A stretch of 64,000 nt of DNA, taken from contig CAVXZK010000016.1 of assembly GCA_963766365.1 (NCBI GenBank), forward strand, positions 62,001-126,000, in the 5' to 3' direction. The position numbers and the translations under genes are program-made. This stretch comes from JALORV01 sp963766365. GTDB taxonomy: Bacteria; Pseudomonadota; Gammaproteobacteria; Burkholderiales; Burkholderiaceae_F. This document shows positions 16,599 to 28,679 of this stretch, one piece after another; position 1 is the stretch's first letter; the number at the start of each line of letters is the position of its first letter. Under the pieces are notes generated by a model. That model ran no database searches. It was not told the DNA's origin and saw only the letters and a program-made list of their open reading frames with translations.

Positions 16599-19094
16599 AT
16601 GGGAACCTCTGTCGAGGCACGTGGCAGCGCTCGCCATCGACCGTACTCGGAGCAGATGGCCCGGCTGGATGCCTATTGGCGCGCCGCCAATTACCTGTCA
16701 GTCGGCCAGATCTACCTGCTCGATAACCCGTTGCTCAAGCGGCCGTTGCTGGCCACCGACATCAAACCGCGGCTACTGGGTCATTGGGGGACGACGCCCG
16801 GACTGAACTTCATCTACTGCCATCTCAATCGCCTGATCAACGCGCATGACCTGTCGATGATCTTCGTCACCGGCCCGGGGCACGGCGGGCCGGCGATCGT
16901 CGCCCAGACCTGGCTCGAGGGTGTCTACAGCGAGCTCTACCCCGACGTGTCGCAGGACGAGGAAGGAATGCTTCGCCTGTTCCGGCAGTTCTCCTTCCCC
17001 GGCGGCATTCCGAGCCATGTAGCGCCCGAAACACCGGGATCGATCCATGAAGGCGGCGAACTTGGCTACGCGCTGGCGCATGCCTATGGCGCGGTGTTCG
17101 ACAACCCCGAACTTGTCGCCGCGTGCGTGATCGGCGATGGCGAGGCGGAGACCGGACCTCTGGCCGCGAGCTGGCATTCGAACAAGTTTCTCAACCCTGC
17201 GCGCGACGGCGCGGTGCTTCCGATCCTGCATCTGAACGGCTACAAGATCGCCGGCCCGACGGTGCTGGCGCGAATTCCGCGCGCTGAACTCGCGTCGCTG
17301 CTGCGCGGCTACGGCCACGATCCGATCTTCGTGGAAGGCCACGACCCGGAACCGATGCATCTGGCCATGGCGGCCGCTCTCGATTCCGCCGTGCGAAGCA
17401 TTCGCCGAATTCAAAAGCTCGCGCGCCGCGTCGGATTCACCCAGCGCCCGCGTTGGCCGGCGATCGTTCTGGTCAGCCCCAAAGGCTGGACCGGCCCGAA
17501 AGAGATCGACGGGCTGCCCGTGGAAGGGTCGTTCCGCTCGCACCAGGTGCCGTTCGGCGATGTCGCGGGCCATCCGGAGCGGCTGGAACTGCTGGCGCGA
17601 TGGATGCACAGCTACCGACCCGAGGAGTTGTTCGATGGGAACGGCCGCTTGCAAGGCGACATCGCGGCTCTGGCGCCACGCGGCGAACGCCGCATGGGCG
17701 CCAACGTGCACGCGAACGGCGGCGCGCTGCTGCGCAACCTCCATCTGCCGGACTTTCGTGGCTACGCAGTGGCGGCGGAGCCGCCTGGCGCAGTCGATGC
17801 CGAGGCCACGCGCATCCAGGGAGCGTTTGTTCGCGACGTGATGAAGCTCAACCAGGCAGCCGCGAATTTCCGCGTGTTCAGTCCTGACGAGACCGCGTCG
17901 AACCGCTGGAGCGCTCTTTTTGAGGTGACGAAGCGCTGTTCGGTCGCGGAGAGCAGAGCAACCGACGAAAACGTATCGCCCGACGGCCGCGTGATGGAAG
18001 TGTTGTCGGAGCACCTGTGCCAGGGCTGGCTCGAGGGCTATCTGCTGACCGGACGCCATGGCTTCTTCTCCTGTTACGAGGCGTTCATCCACATCGTCGA
18101 CTCGATGTTCAACCAGCACGCAAAGTGGCTCAAAGTCACGCGCGGCATTTCGTGGAGGCGGCCGATCGCGTCACTGAACATCCTGCTGACATCGCACGTT
18201 TGGCGTCAGGACCACAACGGTTTCTCGCACCAGGATCCGGGATTCATCGATCACGTGGTCAACAAGAAGGCCGAGATCATCCGCGTCTATCTGCCGCCGG
18301 ACGCCAATACGCTGCTGTTCGTCACCCAGCAGTGCCTTGCCAGCCGAAACCTGGTCAATCTGATCGTCGCCGGCAAGCAGCCCTCGCCGCAGTGGCTTTC
18401 AATGGACGCGGCCATTCGCCATGCCAGTGCCGGGATCGGCATCTGGGAGTGGGCGTCCAGCGACCGCGGCGTCGAGCCCGACGTCGTGATGGCATGTTGC
18501 GGCGATGTGCCCACCATGGAGACGCTTGCGGCCGTGTCACTGCTCCGCGTGCACGCGCCACAGGTCCGGGTGCGCGTCGTCAACGTCGTCGACCTGATGA
18601 AGCTGCAGCCTGCGTCCGAGCACCCGCATGGGCTGCCCGATCGTGACTTCGACATCCTGTTCACGCGGGACCGGCCGATTGTCTTTGCATTTCATGGTTA
18701 CCCGTGGCTGATCCATCGCCTCACCTATCGTCGAACGAATCACGGCAACCTGCACGTGCGCGGGTACAAGGAGGAGGGAACGACCACGACGCCATTCGAC
18801 ATGTGCGTACTGAACGACATCGACCGTTTTCATCTCGTGGAGGATGTCGTCGATCGCCTGCCTGCATTGGGCGCACGTGCAGCCTACGTGAAGCAGGCGA
18901 TGCGTGACGCGTTGCTCGAACATCGAGGCTTACATACGCGCGCACGGAGAGGACATGCCGGCGGTGCGAGCTTGGCGCTGGGCAGCCTAGGAAGATGGCC
19001 GCGGAACGCAACTGGACAATTGCGCAGGCGAGCTTGCGACCCGACCGTGCCAAGCCTGGCCCGCGGCAAATGCGGCTACTGGTCTTCTCCGTGA
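16599..19094 (+). CDS. xfp: Phosphoketolase (Xfp family) with a frameshifted C-terminus
   Basis: Thiamine-diphosphate enzyme that cleaves xylulose-5-phosphate and/or fructose-6-phosphate with phosphate to acetyl phosphate. N-terminal markers are GHWGTTPGLNFIYCHLNRLI and VTGPGHGGPA. The ThDP/Mg motif is VIGDGEAETGP (about residue 178) with the paired NGYKI about 30 residues on. The middle and C-terminal domains have SWRRPIASLNILLTSHVWRQ, FSHQDPGFIDH and RVVNVVDLMKLQ. Up to ALLEH the protein is normal. From about 18918-18927 the annotated frame reads an unrelated 55-residue tail, while the frame two bases later gives EAYIRAHGEDMPAVRAWRW and a TAG at 18988-18990, the true family C-terminus. A 2-base loss, or a sequence error, explains this. 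The catalytic core is intact. It sits 58 bases after the membrane protein gene. Confidence 0.9.
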   Translation: MGTSVEARGSARHRPYSEQMARLDAYWRAANYLSVGQIYLLDNPLLKRPLLATDIKPRLLGHWGTTPGLNFIYCHLNRLINAHDLSMIFVTGPGHGGPAIVAQTWLEGVYSELYPDVSQDEEGMLRLFRQFSFPGGIPSHVAPETPGSIHEGGELGYALAHAYGAVFDNPELVAACVIGDGEAETGPLAASWHSNKFLNPARDGAVLPILHLNGYKIAGPTVLARIPRAELASLLRGYGHDPIFVEGHDPEPMHLAMAAALDSAVRSIRRIQKLARRVGFTQRPRWPAIVLVSPKGWTGPKEIDGLPVEGSFRSHQVPFGDVAGHPERLELLARWMHSYRPEELFDGNGRLQGDIAALAPRGERRMGANVHANGGALLRNLHLPDFRGYAVAAEPPGAVDAEATRIQGAFVRDVMKLNQAAANFRVFSPDETASNRWSALFEVTKRCSVAESRATDENVSPDGRVMEVLSEHLCQGWLEGYLLTGRHGFFSCYEAFIHIVDSMFNQHAKWLKVTRGISWRRPIASLNILLTSHVWRQDHNGFSHQDPGFIDHVVNKKAEIIRVYLPPDANTLLFVTQQCLASRNLVNLIVAGKQPSPQWLSMDAAIRHASAGIGIWEWASSDRGVEPDVVMACCGDVPTMETLAAVSLLRVHAPQVRVRVVNVVDLMKLQPASEHPHGLPDRDFDILFTRDRPIVFAFHGYPWLIHRLTYRRTNHGNLHVRGYKEEGTTTTPFDMCVLNDIDRFHLVEDVVDRLPALGARAAYVKQAMRDALLEHRGLHTRARRGHAGGASLALGSLGRWPRNATGQLRRRACDPTVPSLARGKCGYWSSP

Positions 19095-19373
19095 GTCGGT
19101 CCATCGAGATTGAAAGCCGACTACGTGTTTCCCCCATAGGATTCGAATCGGCCACAGGGACGCGGACGCGCTCGCTTAAACTGCGAACGTTACTGCTGCC
19201 GCTGCCAGGAATTTCTACTCGCGCTCGCGGCGGCCTCCCGCGATCTCGCGTGCCGGCCGGCGAGGCAACCGTGGGCGTCCGCTCGACCACATCAAGAGAA
19301 GATCGAAACACATCCAATGAAGCACTCCCCGGCAGGGGCCGGTACGCGGTCGCGAATCCGGACTGATGTCCAC
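19095..19373. other. Intergenic stretch between phosphoketolase and glgX
   Basis: With the ancestral phosphoketolase stop at 18990, nearly 380 bases lie before the preferred glgX start. I see no gene, no strong hairpin and no clear promoter. An alternative glgX start at 19317 would shorten it. Confidence 0.4.
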
Positions 19374-21509
<2,136 letters not shown>

Positions 21510-21604
21510 CGCGCATAGGAGCGAACGGCCGGCACGGCAACAGATAGCTCGGGACGGATCGCAAGAGGACTCGTCTGCCCGAGCGCGGAAAACTCGGAAC
21601 CTGG

Positions 21605-23440
21605 ATGGGACAGCGCCTGTTGAGACGTCGCCACGAAATGCCTTTCGGGGCCAGCCTGAGTCCCGATGGTGGAGTGCGATTTCGCCTCTGGGCTCCGGGC
21701 GCCCGGCGTGTGGACCTTGTCCTGCGGTCCTCGGTCGCCGCCGAGATGATCCCCATGCAGCCGCGCGACGGCGGCTGGTACGAGTGCGATGCGGACGAAG
21801 CCCGTGCAGGGCAGCGCTATGCATTCCTGATCGACGGTCGCATCGAGGTCCCGGACCCGGCCTCGCGATTCAACCCCGACGATGTCCACGGACCGAGTGC
21901 AGTGATCGATCCGCACGCCTACGGGTGGCGCGACGCGGACTGGCGTGGTCGGCCGTGGCATGAAGCGGTCATCTACGAACTGCATGTCGGCACGTTCACT
22001 GCGACCGGAACATTTGCTGCCGCGATCGATCGTCTGGACGATCTCGTCGAAGTGGGCGTCACGGCGGTCGAACTCATGCCGGTGGCCGACTTTCCGGGTC
22101 AGCGGAATTGGGGTTATGACGGCGTGCTCCTGTTCGCGCCGGATGCCGCTTACGGCACACCGGACGACCTCAAGGCGTTCATCGATGCCGCGCATGCCCG
22201 CCAGCTCATGGTGCTGCTCGACGTCGTTTACAACCACTTCGGCCCGGACGGGAACTACCTGCATACCTACGCCGGGGCGTTCTTCGACGGGCTGCGGCAG
22301 ACACCCTGGGGCGCGGCGCCGAACTTTGATGCCGTGAGCGGCCGCACGGTACGCGATTTCTACATTCACAACGCGCTCTTCTGGCTGACGGAGTATCACC
22401 TCGATGGACTGCGGCTCGACGCAGTGCACGCGATTGCGGACGACTCGCGACCCGACATTGTCGAGGAACTCGCCCGTGCCGTGCATGACGGCCCGGGTCG
22501 ACACCGGCACGTGCATCTCGTACTTGAGAACGACCGTAACCAGGCCCGCTACCTGCCCCGCAGTGCCGCCGGAAGGCCGCTGATCGCGACGGCGCAATGG
22601 AACGACGACATGCACCACGCGGCGCATGTGCTCGCCACCGGCGAACGCGACGGCTACTACGCGGACTATGCCGATCATCCGATCTGGTTTCTGGGCCGCT
22701 CGCTGGCAGAGGGATTTGGCTTCCAGGGTGAGCCGTCGCCCTATCGCGGTGGCGCGGCACGCGGCGAACCATCGGCACATCTGCCTCCAGCCGCATTCGT
22801 CAACTTCCTGCAGACACACGACCAGGTTGGCAATCGCGCATTCGGCGAACGGATCCAGCACATCGCGAATCAGAACGCTTTGGAGGCCCTCACCGCCTGC
22901 ATTCTCCTGGCGCCGGCGCCACCGATGCTTTTCATGGGGGAGGAATTCGCCGCCAGCTCGCCCTTCCTCTACTTCTGTGATTTTCACGGTGAGCTTGCCG
23001 AGGCGGTCACGCGCGGTCGGCGCGCCGAATTCGGCCGATTCGAACGTTTCAGCGAAGAAAGCGCGCAGAGCTGCATTCCGGATCCGAATGACAGCGAGAC
23101 CTTCGAGCGATCAAGACTCGACTGGAGCGAACGCACGCACATGCCCCATGCGCGTTGGCTTGCCCTCTACCGCAGCCTGCTGCATCTGCGGCGTGAACGC
23201 CTGGGTCCGTACCTTGCCGGAGCCAGCGTCGGCGGTTTTCACGTACTTGCGCCCGGACGACTCGCCGTCAACTGGCCACTCGGTGGCGGTGCACATCTGC
23301 ACATGCTGGCCAACCTGAGCGCTGAACCCGCCATGCGCGACCCGCTGCCGCCAGGCAAGATCGTTTACTCCAGTCACCCTGCGACGGACCAACTGGAGCC
23401 GTGGTCGGTTCGTGTTTCCCTCGAGGAACACGATGAATGA
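21605..23440 (+). CDS. treZ: Malto-oligosyltrehalose trehalohydrolase
   Basis: Releases trehalose from the malto-oligosyltrehalose made by TreY. 611 residues, normal for the family. It begins with a CBM48-type domain (PFGASLSPDGGVRFRLWAPG). Catalytic features are LLDVVYNHFGPDGNYLHTYA, the nucleophile Asp in LDGLRLDAVHAIADDS (about residue 272), the acid Glu in HLVLENDRNQARYL (about 308), and FLQTHDQVGNRAFGERI. The Asn-containing VYNHFGPDGNY loop and LENDRNQARYL separate TreZ from branching enzymes. The ATG at 21605 gives a full N-terminus; a start at 21638 (MPFGASLSP) is also possible. The stop overlaps the start of the malQ-treY fusion by 8 bases, so the two enzymes of the TreY/TreZ pair are translationally coupled. 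Confidence 0.93.
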   Translation: MGQRLLRRRHEMPFGASLSPDGGVRFRLWAPGARRVDLVLRSSVAAEMIPMQPRDGGWYECDADEARAGQRYAFLIDGRIEVPDPASRFNPDDVHGPSAVIDPHAYGWRDADWRGRPWHEAVIYELHVGTFTATGTFAAAIDRLDDLVEVGVTAVELMPVADFPGQRNWGYDGVLLFAPDAAYGTPDDLKAFIDAAHARQLMVLLDVVYNHFGPDGNYLHTYAGAFFDGLRQTPWGAAPNFDAVSGRTVRDFYIHNALFWLTEYHLDGLRLDAVHAIADDSRPDIVEELARAVHDGPGRHRHVHLVLENDRNQARYLPRSAAGRPLIATAQWNDDMHHAAHVLATGERDGYYADYADHPIWFLGRSLAEGFGFQGEPSPYRGGAARGEPSAHLPPAAFVNFLQTHDQVGNRAFGERIQHIANQNALEALTACILLAPAPPMLFMGEEFAASSPFLYFCDFHGELAEAVTRGRRAEFGRFERFSEESAQSCIPDPNDSETFERSRLDWSERTHMPHARWLALYRSLLHLRRERLGPYLAGASVGGFHVLAPGRLAVNWPLGGGAHLHMLANLSAEPAMRDPLPPGKIVYSSHPATDQLEPWSVRVSLEEHDE

Positions 23441-26400
23441 AAGGCTCGAGCGGCTGGCGCGGCTCAATGGGATCGAGCTCGCGTACCGAGACATCTGGGG
23501 CAAGGAGCACGCGGCTTCCACCGGGACGCTGGTATCGCTGCTGCGTGCAATGGGCATCGACGCGACCGACGACGCTCGACTGGACACCGCCATTGCCGCT
23601 GTCGACGAGCAGCGCTGGAATCGCGTATTGCCACCGGTGCTGGTGCACTATGAAGACAGCGGGCCCTGGACTCTACGACTGAACCTGACTCTGGCCCTCG
23701 ACGCGGAAGCGCTGCAGTGGACCATCGACGACGAGCATGGCGATCAGCAGGGCGGCAGCTTCGTGCCGCGCGAGCTGCGAGAACTTGAGCGTGGCGCGCT
23801 CGACGGCACGGCCTTCGTCGCGCGCGAACTGGTGCTTGAGGTTCAACTGCGCACGGGCTACCACCAGGTGTCGCTGCGCAAGGACGGCGTCCTTCGCTCG
23901 ACATGCCGCCTGATTGTGGCTCCGCGCAAGTGTTACCTGCCGCGCGCGCTCGAGGGCGACGGTCGGGTGTGGGGCGCAGTTGCGCACGTCTATACGCTGC
24001 GCTCCGAACGCAACTGGGGCATCGGGGACTTCTCGGACCTGGCCGCGCTGGTCGAGCTGTGGGGCCTGCACGGTGCCGGAATCGTCGGCGTCAATCCCCT
24101 GCACGCCCTGTTCCCGCACAACCCGGAGCATGTCAGCCCATATAGTCCGTCGAACCGCCGATTCCTGAACACACTCTATCTCGACGTCGAGGCGATAGAA
24201 GATTTTCGGCAGGACGAAGCCGCACGCGAGGCGGTTCGATCAGCCGATTTCCAGCGTCGCCTGCAATCCCTGCGGGCGACGGAACAAGTCGACTATCCCG
24301 GCGTTGCGGCGGCGAAGTTCCAGATCCTCGAGCTGCTATTCGCGCACTTCCGCACCGAGCATCTGCAGCGGAACTCGGATCGGGCGCGGCAATTCAACGA
24401 ATGGCGTGCACTGCGCGGCGAGGAACTGCACGGGCACTGCCTGTTCGAGGCCCTTCAGGAACACTTTCATGGCCTGGATTCGAGCGTCTGGGGCTGGCCA
24501 GTCTGGCCCGCCGCCTTCCGGCGGCCACAGTCGTCCGAGGTCGCGCAGTTTGCGGGTGAACACGGCGACAGGGTGACGTTCTACGAGTACCTGCAGTGGC
24601 AGGCCGACCTTCAACTGGGCGCGGTCGGCCGCCGCTCGTACGAACGCGGGCTCGGGGTCGGTCTGTATGCCGATCTCGCCGTCTCGGTCGACCGCGCGGG
24701 CGCCGAGGCCTGGCTGCATCAGGATCTCTACTGCCTGGACGCCAGCGTCGGCGCGCCGGCCGATGAGTTCAATCAGCATGGTCAGAACTGGGGGCTGCCG
24801 CCGCTGAACCCGAGTCGCCTGTGGGAGGCGGCGTATGCCCCGTTTATCGCAATGCTGCGCGCGAACATGCGGCATGCAGGAGCGCTGAGGATCGACCACG
24901 TCATGGCGCTGATGCGCCTGTACTGGATTCACGAAGGAACCGCTGCGACGGACGGAGCCTACGTGCAGTACCGGTTCGACGATCTGCTCGGCATCGTTGC
25001 CCTCGAGAGCGTGCGCAACCGCTGCGTGGTGATCGGCGAGGATCTCGGCACAGTTCCGGAAGAGGTGCGCGCGAAACTGGCGACGGTTGGCGTGCTGTCC
25101 TACCGTCTGCTCTACTTCGAAAGACATCAGGACGGCGAATTCGTCCCGCCCGCCGCATTTCCGCAACATTCACTGGTGGCCGCATCGACCCATGACCTGC
25201 CTACGCTGGCGGGCTGGTGGGAAGGGCGTGACCTGATGCTGCGCGAATCGATGGGACAGTTTGCGAACAGGCAGGCACGTGACGAGCAGGTCGTGGTTCG
25301 TGCGCAGGATCGTGCCCGGCTGCTGCTTGCGCTCGAGCGTGACGGACTGCTGCCGCCGGGAGTCACGGTCAACCCGGTATCAGTCCCGAAAATGACCCCG
25401 GAACTTTGCGCGGTGCTGCACCAGCGGCTCGCGAGTTCGCCGGCCCGCATTGTCGTGGCACAGCTCGAGGACGTCATCGGGGCGGTCGATCAGCTCAATC
25501 TGCCGGGGACGACCGACCAATATCCGAACTGGTGCCGCAAGCTCGCCTTGTCGCTCGAACGCTGGCCGGGGGACACGCGCTTCATCAACATGGTCCGAGG
25601 GTTCGAGCACGAGCGGGGCTCGAGTCGCACGGCCGCGGTCCGGCGCGAAGCGATCAATGCGGTCATCCCGCGCGCCACGTACCGGGTGCAGCTCAACCGT
25701 GACTTTCGCTTCTCTGCGGCCCGCGCGCTGGTGCCGTATCTGGCGCAGTTAGGGATCAGTCACTTGTATTGCTCGCCGTTTCTGCGCGCGAGGGCCGGCA
25801 GCCGTCACGGCTACGACATCGTCGACCATAACCAATTCAACCCTGAAATCGGCAGCCGCCACGAATTCGAGGAACTCGCTGGCGCGCTTAAGCAGCACGG
25901 CATGGGCATGCTGATCGACGTGGTTCCGAACCACATGGGAGTTCTCGGCGGTGACAACGGCTGGTGGATCGACGTGCTCGAAAACGGTCGGGCGTCGATG
26001 TATGCGGAATTCTTTGATATCGACTGGCGCGACGCCGACCCGGTGCTCGCGATGCGGGTCTTGCTGCCGATCCTTGGCGACCACTATGGCGTCGTGCTGG
26101 AGCGCGGCGAACTGCGCCTTGAATTCGAGCCGCAGTCCGGCAGTTTCTCGCTGCGCTATCACGAACACCTGCTTCCTATCGACCCGGTTCTGTACCCGCG
26201 TGTGCTGAGCCGGGCGGCCGGACTGCTTTCGCACGCTGCTCTTGAAGCGGAGACGGCCGACGCCTTTTCCAGTGTTCTCGCCGCGTTCGGCCATCTGCCG
26301 TCGCGTGACAGCACCGACGCCGCCCTGCGTTCCGAGCGCCATCGCGACAAGGAGGTGCACAAGGTTAATCTGGCGCGGCTCGCGCGCGCGCACCCGTCGA

Positions 26401-28595
26401 TCGCCACCGCCATCGAGCAGGCCGTCAATTCGTTCAACGGCGACCCGCGGGAGCGGGCGAGTTTCGATGAACTCGATGCGCTGATCGAATCACAGGTGTA
26501 CCGGCTCGCGTACTGGCGCGTGGCAGCCGATGAGATCAATTACCGGCGTTTCTTCGATATCAACGAACTGGCCGCACTGCGGATGGAAAACGCGGATGTG
26601 TTCGACGCCACGCATCGCCTGGTCCTTGACCTGGCGACGCGGGGACAGGTCGATGGGTTCCGCATTGATCACCCCGACGGCCTGCATGACCCGGCCGGCT
26701 ATTTTCGCCGGCTCCAGGAGCGCTACGCCCAGCTCTGCGGTGCGCCAGGCGCCGCCACCTCTGCCGAAGGAGAACGACCTGCCCGTCCTCTTTATGTCGT
26801 TGCGGAAAAGATCGTCGCGGCGCACGAGCAGCTCCCGTCCGACTGGGCGGTTCATGGCACTACGGGCTACCGCTTCGCCAACGTCGTGAACGGCTTGTTC
26901 ATCGATACCGCGGCGAAGTCGCGGCTGGACCGTGCCTGGCGTGCGTTCGTCGGAGCCGAAGCGGTGGACTTCGATGACATAGCGCGCGACTGTCGCCGGC
27001 TGGTGATGGCCACCAGCCTGGCCGGTGAAATGTCCGTGCTGGCAGCCGCTCTGCTGCGGCTGGCGCGGGCGGATCGTCGCACGCGCGACTTCACTCTCAA
27101 TGCGCTGCGCCAGGCGCTGACAGAGGTAGTCGCAAACTTTCCCGTGTACCGCACCTACATCGTCGATGGTCCAAGTGCGCAGGACCACCGCTACATCGAC
27201 TGGGCCGTCGCCCGCGCACGCCGTCACAGTCCGGCCGCCGACGCCAGCACGTTTTCATTCATTCACAGCGTACTGCTTGGCCGCGTGCCGCCCGGCGGAT
27301 CGGATGCCCTGCAGGCGGGTTACCTGTCCTTCGCTCGTCGACTGCAGCAGTTCACGGCACCCGTGATGGCAAAAGGAGTCGAGGACACGGCGTTCTATCG
27401 TCATCAGCGCCTGGTTGCGGTCAACGAGGTCGGAGGTGACCCGGACACCGTCGGCGTCACGGTGAGCGCATTTCACGGCGCCTGCCGCGATCGGGTACAG
27501 CGCTGGCCGCACACGATGCTCGCCACCTCGACACACGACACCAAGCGCTCGGAGGATGCGCGCGCTCGCCTCGACGTGATTTCCGAAATGCCCGCGGTGT
27601 GGCGCCTGTCGGTGCGGCGCTGGAGCCGCCTGAATCGCAGGCATCGCCGCGAGGTCGAAGACATGCCGGCGCCGGCGCGGAACGACGAGTACCTTCTCTA
27701 TCAGTCGCTGGTTGGAACGCTGCCGGTCGATCTGGACGAAAGCGGGCTCGCGAGTTACCGGAAACGGATCGAGAGCTACATGCTCAAGGCGACGCGTGAA
27801 GCCAAGGAGCACACCAGCTGGATCACGCCGAACGAAGCCTACGAAGCAGCGTTGTCGCAGTTCGTCGGCGCCCTGCTGGGAAAACTCGCGGGAAATCAGT
27901 TCCTGGACGATCTGCGTGCCACAACTTCGACTTTCGCCTGGTTCGGAGCGCTCAACAGTATCGCGATGACTGCGATCAAGCTGACTTCGCCCGGCGTGCC
28001 GGATTTCTTCCAGGGCGAGGAGATGATCGAGCTCTCGCTGGTCGATCCCGACAGTCGGCGCGCGGTCGACTACGATGCGCGCCGCCGCGCGCTGGATGGT
28101 TTGCTGCGATTCGCGGAGGCCGCCGAGCATTCGGCGCGTGTGCGGTCCATGCTTGCCAGTGCGGCCGATGGGCGCGCGAAGCTGTGGACGATCTGGCGAC
28201 TACTGCAACTGCGCCGCGAACATCCTGACTTGTTCGAACTCGGCGACTACACGGCGATGAATGTCACCGGGACCAGGGCGCGGCATACGTTGGCCTACGC
28301 CCGCCGCCACGAAGGTCAACTGATACTTGTCGTCTCCGGGCGGCTGTTCGCGACTCTGGGGCCCGCGACCGGCGAGTCACCGATCGGAGAAGCCTGGGAC
28401 GGCACGTTTGTCGACGCTTCGATACTGCCCGCGCACTGCCGTTTGCGCGACGCGCTCAGCGGAACTTCGTTCGACGTCGACCCGCAAACCGCTCTGCCGC
28501 TAGCGAAACTGTTGGCGCACTTTCCGGTCGCCGTTCTGCATGGGGAGTTGCCGGGCCTGATGCCGAATGGGCGGGCGGCCAGGGGCCCGCCATAG
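23433..28595 (+). CDS. 4-alpha-glucanotransferase fused to malto-oligosyltrehalose synthase (MalQ-TreY)
   Basis: A 1720-residue fusion. Residues 1 to about 740 are MalQ (GH77 amylomaltase), which disproportionates malto-oligosaccharides: GIGDFSDLAALVELW, the nucleophile Asp in ALRIDHVMALMRLYWI (about 486), the acid Glu in VIGEDLGTVPEEVR (about 535) and ASTHDLPTLAGWWEG. Residues from about 746 are TreY, which turns the reducing end of a glucan into trehalose: PRATYRVQLNRDFRF, VDVVPNHMG-type loop, DGFRIDHPDGLHDP (about 1076), the acid Glu in YVVAEKIVAAHEQLP (about 1123), and ATSTHDTKRSEDARARL. The two are separate adjacent genes in Pseudomonas. The ATG at 23433 has GAGGA upstream and overlaps treZ. 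Fusion would channel elongated oligosaccharides straight into trehalose formation, with TreZ encoded next door. Confidence 0.93.
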   Translation: MNERLERLARLNGIELAYRDIWGKEHAASTGTLVSLLRAMGIDATDDARLDTAIAAVDEQRWNRVLPPVLVHYEDSGPWTLRLNLTLALDAEALQWTIDDEHGDQQGGSFVPRELRELERGALDGTAFVARELVLEVQLRTGYHQVSLRKDGVLRSTCRLIVAPRKCYLPRALEGDGRVWGAVAHVYTLRSERNWGIGDFSDLAALVELWGLHGAGIVGVNPLHALFPHNPEHVSPYSPSNRRFLNTLYLDVEAIEDFRQDEAAREAVRSADFQRRLQSLRATEQVDYPGVAAAKFQILELLFAHFRTEHLQRNSDRARQFNEWRALRGEELHGHCLFEALQEHFHGLDSSVWGWPVWPAAFRRPQSSEVAQFAGEHGDRVTFYEYLQWQADLQLGAVGRRSYERGLGVGLYADLAVSVDRAGAEAWLHQDLYCLDASVGAPADEFNQHGQNWGLPPLNPSRLWEAAYAPFIAMLRANMRHAGALRIDHVMALMRLYWIHEGTAATDGAYVQYRFDDLLGIVALESVRNRCVVIGEDLGTVPEEVRAKLATVGVLSYRLLYFERHQDGEFVPPAAFPQHSLVAASTHDLPTLAGWWEGRDLMLRESMGQFANRQARDEQVVVRAQDRARLLLALERDGLLPPGVTVNPVSVPKMTPELCAVLHQRLASSPARIVVAQLEDVIGAVDQLNLPGTTDQYPNWCRKLALSLERWPGDTRFINMVRGFEHERGSSRTAAVRREAINAVIPRATYRVQLNRDFRFSAARALVPYLAQLGISHLYCSPFLRARAGSRHGYDIVDHNQFNPEIGSRHEFEELAGALKQHGMGMLIDVVPNHMGVLGGDNGWWIDVLENGRASMYAEFFDIDWRDADPVLAMRVLLPILGDHYGVVLERGELRLEFEPQSGSFSLRYHEHLLPIDPVLYPRVLSRAAGLLSHAALEAETADAFSSVLAAFGHLPSRDSTDAALRSERHRDKEVHKVNLARLARAHPSIATAIEQAVNSFNGDPRERASFDELDALIESQVYRLAYWRVAADEINYRRFFDINELAALRMENADVFDATHRLVLDLATRGQVDGFRIDHPDGLHDPAGYFRRLQERYAQLCGAPGAATSAEGERPARPLYVVAEKIVAAHEQLPSDWAVHGTTGYRFANVVNGLFIDTAAKSRLDRAWRAFVGAEAVDFDDIARDCRRLVMATSLAGEMSVLAAALLRLARADRRTRDFTLNALRQALTEVVANFPVYRTYIVDGPSAQDHRYIDWAVARARRHSPAADASTFSFIHSVLLGRVPPGGSDALQAGYLSFARRLQQFTAPVMAKGVEDTAFYRHQRLVAVNEVGGDPDTVGVTVSAFHGACRDRVQRWPHTMLATSTHDTKRSEDARARLDVISEMPAVWRLSVRRWSRLNRRHRREVEDMPAPARNDEYLLYQSLVGTLPVDLDESGLASYRKRIESYMLKATREAKEHTSWITPNEAYEAALSQFVGALLGKLAGNQFLDDLRATTSTFAWFGALNSIAMTAIKLTSPGVPDFFQGEEMIELSLVDPDSRRAVDYDARRRALDGLLRFAEAAEHSARVRSMLASAADGRAKLWTIWRLLQLRREHPDLFELGDYTAMNVTGTRARHTLAYARRHEGQLILVVSGRLFATLGPATGESPIGEAWDGTFVDASILPAHCRLRDALSGTSFDVDPQTALPLAKLLAHFPVAVLHGELPGLMPNGRAARGPP

Positions 28596-28679
28596 AGCGC
28601 CGGCCGCCGCGACAGACACGGGGAGGGTGGACACCGTCCCGCCGAGGACCTGCTTGAAGCAACCAGGAGTAGACGACGC

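Noticed and set aside
16773..18119. 448-codon minus-strand frame opposite phosphoketolase
   Set aside because: No recognisable motif; it mirrors third-position GC bias of the real gene.
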